Below are positions 6,617-8,695 of a stretch of DNA of 8,695 nt, piece by piece; the first letter of the stretch is position 1; each line of letters opens with the position of its first letter. Under the pieces are notes generated by a model that saw only the letters and a program-made list of their open reading frames with translations, was not told the origin of the DNA and did no database searches. The translations under genes were made by a program, and so were the position numbers. This DNA comes from Rhizobacter sp. (GTDB lineage: Bacteria > Pseudomonadota > Gammaproteobacteria > Burkholderiales > Burkholderiaceae_C): assembly GCA_025360945.1 (NCBI GenBank), contig JANYBE010000421.1:1-8695 (forward strand), read 5' to 3'.

Positions 6617-7236
6617 CGGTGGCGCTGCGCGCGCCACTGACCTGGCGCGTGCTCGACACCGCCTCGGCCTACCTGCCGCTGCTGCTGATGGCCGTGCTCG
6701 CGCTCGGCACCTGGTGGCTGGTGAAGAACACGCCGCTGCTCGAGGACGATCGCGTGCTCGCACCGCCACGTCATGTGCCCGACTACACGATGAGCCAGTT
6801 CATGGTCCAGCGCTTCGCGGCCAGCGGCGCGATGAAGGTGCAGATCGAAGGCGACGTGATGCGCCACTATCCCGACACCGACACGCTCGAGATCGACAAT
6901 CCACGCATCCGCGCCTTCGGCGACGACGGCCGCATCACCAACGCGAGTGCCCGCATAGCGCTCGCGAACCACGACGGAAGCGAGGTGCAGCTGAGTGGCG
7001 GCGCCCACGTCGTGCGCGAGGCGACCGACAAGGTCGCGGCGATCGAGTTTCGCGGTGAGTTCCTGCACTGCTTCCAGAATACCGAACGTGTGCGCTCGCA
7101 CCTGCCAGTGATCGTGACGCAAGGCGCCACGGAATTCCGCGCCGACTCGATGGCCTACGACAACTTGGCCGGCGTGCTCGACCTCACAGGCCATCTGCGT
7201 GCCGTGCTGAAGCCACCTGCGCCTGCGAAAAAATGA
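6613..7236 (+). CDS. lptC: LPS export ABC transporter periplasmic protein LptC
   Basis: LptC is a bitopic inner-membrane protein that receives lipopolysaccharide from LptB2FG and passes it to LptA in the periplasm. The predicted 207-residue protein (E. coli 191) has one N-terminal membrane segment at about 18–37 (AYLPLLLMAVLALGTWWLV), then a periplasmic beta-jellyroll. Family-typical phrases are DYTMSQFMVQRFAASG (57–72), PDTDTLEIDNPRI (87–99) and the late RSHLPVIVTQGATEFRADSM (161–180) with LAGVLDLTGHLRA (185–197). I chose GTG 6613, which overlaps the kdsC stop as GTGA and places the membrane helix at the usual distance; the frame is open further upstream, but that part lies inside kdsC and reads as shadow sequence. 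The usual partners lptA and lptB do not follow; the next gene is a dehydrogenase on the same strand 31 bases later. Confidence 0.93.
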   Translation: MTVALRAPLTWRVLDTASAYLPLLLMAVLALGTWWLVKNTPLLEDDRVLAPPRHVPDYTMSQFMVQRFAASGAMKVQIEGDVMRHYPDTDTLEIDNPRIRAFGDDGRITNASARIALANHDGSEVQLSGGAHVVREATDKVAAIEFRGEFLHCFQNTERVRSHLPVIVTQGATEFRADSMAYDNLAGVLDLTGHLRAVLKPPAPAKK

Positions 7237-7267
7237 TCACGATGCACCAACTTGTCGGGGCTTGGTC

Positions 7268-8050
7268 ATGACCTCGCCCTTGGTCTTCATCACGGGCGCG
7301 TCGAGCGGCATCGGCCAGGCGCTGGCGGCGCGCTTTCACCGCGCCGGCTACCGGCTCGCACTGGTCGCGCGTCGCGCGGCCGAGGTGCAGGCCTGGGCGC
7401 GAGCGCAGGGCTACGCGGCCGACACCTTCGCGGTCTACGCCGCCGATGTGCGCGACATCGACGCCATCACCGGTGTCGGCCGCGCCTGCATCGCGGCACA
7501 GGGCGTTCCGGACGTCGTGATTGCCAACGCCGGCATCAGTGTCGGCATCGACAGCGCGATCCTGGACGACCTAGAGGTGATGCGTGCGATCTACGAGACC
7601 AACAACCTCGGAATGGCCGCGACCTTCCAGCCCTTCATCGCACCGATGCGCGCGCGGCGTAGCGGCGCCTTTGTCGGCCTTGCCAGCGTCGCCGGCATCC
7701 GTGGCCTGCCGGGGCACGGCGCCTACTGTTCGAGCAAGGCCGCAGTGATCAGCTACTGCGAGAGCCTGCGCGGCGAATTGCGCGATTCGGGCGTCAAGGT
7801 CGTGACGCTCGGCCCCGGCTACGTCGACACGCCGCTGACGCGTGGCAACCCCTACAGCATGCCGTTCCTGATGCAAGCCGACGACTTTGCGAACAAGGCC
7901 TTTGACGCCATCGAGCGAGGTACGAGTTACCGCTTCATCCCGTGGCAGATGGGTGTGGTGGCCAAGCTGATGCGGCTGCTGCCAAACGCGCTCTACGACA
8001 AGCTCGTCGCCGGTCGCGGCCGCAAGCCCCGCGCAACAGCACGCCCATGA
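7268..8050 (+). CDS. SDR family NAD(P)-dependent oxidoreductase, substrate unknown
   Basis: This 260-residue protein is a classical short-chain dehydrogenase/reductase. The cofactor-binding motif TGASSGIG (9–16) is near the N-terminus. A basic residue pair, RR (35–36), at the end of strand two suggests an NADP(H) preference. AADV (58–61) and NAGIS (87–91) are the adenine and core-stabilising motifs. Catalytic residues fit N112/N113, S140 (in LASVAG), Y153 and K157 (YCSSK), followed by LGPGYVDTPL (181–190). The C-terminus is basic and proline-rich, possibly membrane-associated. Of two possible starts, ATG 7268 has GGGG (7257–7260) at suitable spacing; TTG 7262 would add two residues. It lies 31 bases after lptC on the same strand and may be co-transcribed, but nothing in its sequence ties it to LPS. 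The stop codon leads straight into the terminator at 8054. Confidence 0.92.
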   Translation: MTSPLVFITGASSGIGQALAARFHRAGYRLALVARRAAEVQAWARAQGYAADTFAVYAADVRDIDAITGVGRACIAAQGVPDVVIANAGISVGIDSAILDDLEVMRAIYETNNLGMAATFQPFIAPMRARRSGAFVGLASVAGIRGLPGHGAYCSSKAAVISYCESLRGELRDSGVKVVTLGPGYVDTPLTRGNPYSMPFLMQADDFANKAFDAIERGTSYRFIPWQMGVVAKLMRLLPNALYDKLVAGRGRKPRATARP

Positions 8051-8053
8051 AAA

Positions 8054-8080
8054 AAGCGGTGGGCTTTCGCGCCACCGCTT
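8054..8080. terminator. Intrinsic terminator between convergent genes, probably bidirectional
   Basis: AAGCGGTGG (8054–8062) and CCACCGCTT (8072–8080) form a perfect 9-bp stem around a 9-base loop. Read on the - strand, the stem runs into a run of T (complement of A 8050–8055), a textbook terminator for the RNA-binding protein gene ending at 8103. Read on the + strand it is followed by CTTGTTGTCCTTCT, a weaker U-rich tract that could serve the SDR gene. Confidence 0.85.
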
Positions 8081-8102
8081 CTTGTTGTCCTTCTGACAGC
8101 GA

Positions 8103-8585
8103 TCAGTAGCCGCCGCGGCTACCGCCGCCGCCACCGCCCGAGCGGCTGCCACCACCGCCGCCGTAGCCGCCGCCACCGCCGGAGCGGCCACCGCCACCAC
8201 CGCCGTAGCCGCCACCACCGCCGCCGCCGAAGCCACCGCCGCCACCACCCGAGCGGCCACCACCACCGCCGCCGAAGCCACCACCGCCACCGCCACCGGA
8301 GCGACCACCGCCGCCGCCGAAGCCGCCCGGACGCTCTTCGCGCGGACGGGCTTCATTGACGACGATCGCGCGGCCGTCGAGGGCTTGCCCGTTCATCGCA
8401 TTGATGGCAGCTTGCGCTTCCGCGTCAGAGCCCATTTCGACGAACCCGAAACCCTTGGAGCGACCGGTGTCGCGGTCCATCATGACCTTGGCCGAAGAGA
8501 CGCCGCCGTATGGGGCAAACGCCTGCTGCAAATCCTCGTCACGGATGTTGTATGAAAGATTACCGACGTACAGTTTGTTGCCCAT
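8103..8585 (-). CDS. Glycine-rich RRM RNA-binding protein
   Basis: The 160-residue protein has one RNA recognition motif (about 3–80) and a glycine-rich tail (about 87–160). RNP2 is LYVGNL (5–10) and RNP1 is KGFGFVEM (44–51), with the conserved aromatic residues for stacking on RNA bases. The tail alternates runs of glycine with RS, GF and GY, ending SRGGY, a low-complexity disordered region like those of cyanobacterial and plant glycine-rich RNA-binding proteins. Bacterial members are often cold- or stress-induced, but regulation here is inference. I chose ATG at 8585 because MGNKLYVGNL begins right at the RRM fold and GGAAAGGGG lies upstream (within 8592–8600); a start at 8648 would add 21 unconserved-looking residues. 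It is convergent with the SDR gene and ends 23 bases before a strong terminator. The RNA targets are unknown. Confidence 0.93.
   Translation of the reverse strand: MGNKLYVGNLSYNIRDEDLQQAFAPYGGVSSAKVMMDRDTGRSKGFGFVEMGSDAEAQAAINAMNGQALDGRAIVVNEARPREERPGGFGGGGGRSGGGGGGGFGGGGGGRSGGGGGGFGGGGGGGYGGGGGGRSGGGGGYGGGGGSRSGGGGGGSRGGY
8106..8328 (-). repeat. Low-complexity GGN repeat encoding the glycine-rich tail
   Basis: On the + strand this stretch is almost only CCG, CCA and GCC triplets, the complement of GGN glycine codons, interrupted regularly by codons for RS, F or Y. Approximate units (RS plus 5–7 glycines, GF or GY plus 5–7 glycines) recur about ten times. Synonymous third positions vary (GGC, GGT, GGA, GGG), so it is an amino-acid-level repeat rather than an exact DNA tandem repeat, though in-frame length changes by slippage are plausible. 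Confidence 0.8.
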
Positions 8586-8668
8586 GGGAGAGCCCCTTTC
8601 CATTTCCTGAAGACCATGTGGAGCTTCTACCCATCGTGAACCATTCAAGCGAAGGCGCTGCTTCCATA

Positions 8669-8686
8669 CACAGATTTGTGAATATA
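8669..8686 (-). promoter_or_regulatory. Candidate promoter region of the RRM gene, with CACA–TGTG inverted repeat
   Basis: Read on the - strand, TATATT (8686–8681) is 5 of 6 to the -10 consensus in a locally AT-rich stretch; its -35 box would lie outside the window. Just downstream is CACAAATCTGTG (8680–8669), an inverted repeat of 4-base arms that could be an operator or the mRNA 5' end. A start near here would give a leader of about 90 bases before the ATG at 8585, reminiscent of cold-shock mRNAs, but this is inferred. Confidence 0.3.
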
Positions 8687-8695
8687 AGTGAATTG

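Noticed and set aside
8106..8328. CRISPR-like or tandem DNA repeat array
   Set aside because: The regularity comes from glycine codons in one reading frame with varying third bases; there are no equal-length spacers or conserved repeats.
7571..8356. 261-codon - strand frame rich in A and V across the SDR gene and the glycine-rich tail
   Set aside because: It is a frame shift of the GGN repeat (giving Ala/Val runs) continued as antisense of the SDR gene and through the terminator; no protein family is suggested.

Overview
The window is about two-thirds G+C, with GC-rich third codon positions throughout. Its protein sequences and gene orders (yidC–mnmE, and a Kef-type antiporter divergent from kdsD–kdsC–lptC) fit a betaproteobacterium of the order Burkholderiales. 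This placement comes from recognising families and synteny, not from a database search.

Layout: (1) 1–1779 holds the 3' part of yidC and a complete mnmE on the + strand, the usual arrangement next to the replication-origin-proximal ribosomal/RNase P cluster. (2) 1780–2376 has no intact gene. It holds two hairpin-forming inverted repeats and what looks like a decayed gene (about 1934–2223) with a good ribosome binding site, a protein-like N-terminus and then frame shifts. Its remnants resemble a small hemerythrin-like protein. (3) 2377–2844 encodes a small stand-alone cyclic-nucleotide-binding-domain protein with its own promoter. (4) 2972–4975 on the - strand encodes a Kef-type cation:proton antiporter with RCK domains, convergent with the previous gene. 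(5) 5052–7236 is a tightly overlapped + strand cluster for lipopolysaccharide: kdsD and kdsC (3-deoxy-manno-octulosonate supply) and lptC (export). The usual lptA and lptB do not follow. Instead, at 7268–8050, there is a short-chain dehydrogenase/reductase. (6) A strong hairpin at 8054–8080 separates it from a convergent glycine-rich RRM RNA-binding protein (8103–8585, - strand), whose AT-rich leader runs to the window end.

How they work together: KdsD isomerises ribulose-5-phosphate to arabinose-5-phosphate, KdsC removes the phosphate from KDO-8-phosphate two steps later, and LptC helps carry finished LPS across the periplasm. YidC (membrane protein insertion) and MnmE (tRNA wobble-uridine modification) are core housekeeping genes. 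The cNMP-domain protein, the antiporter, the SDR and the RRM protein are accessory or regulatory, and their exact substrates cannot be read from sequence.

Most of the window is ordinary chromosomal core. I found no convincing new multi-gene system. The points most worth a second look are the decayed gene, the break in the lpt cluster and the unusual ligand pocket of the small cNMP-domain protein.
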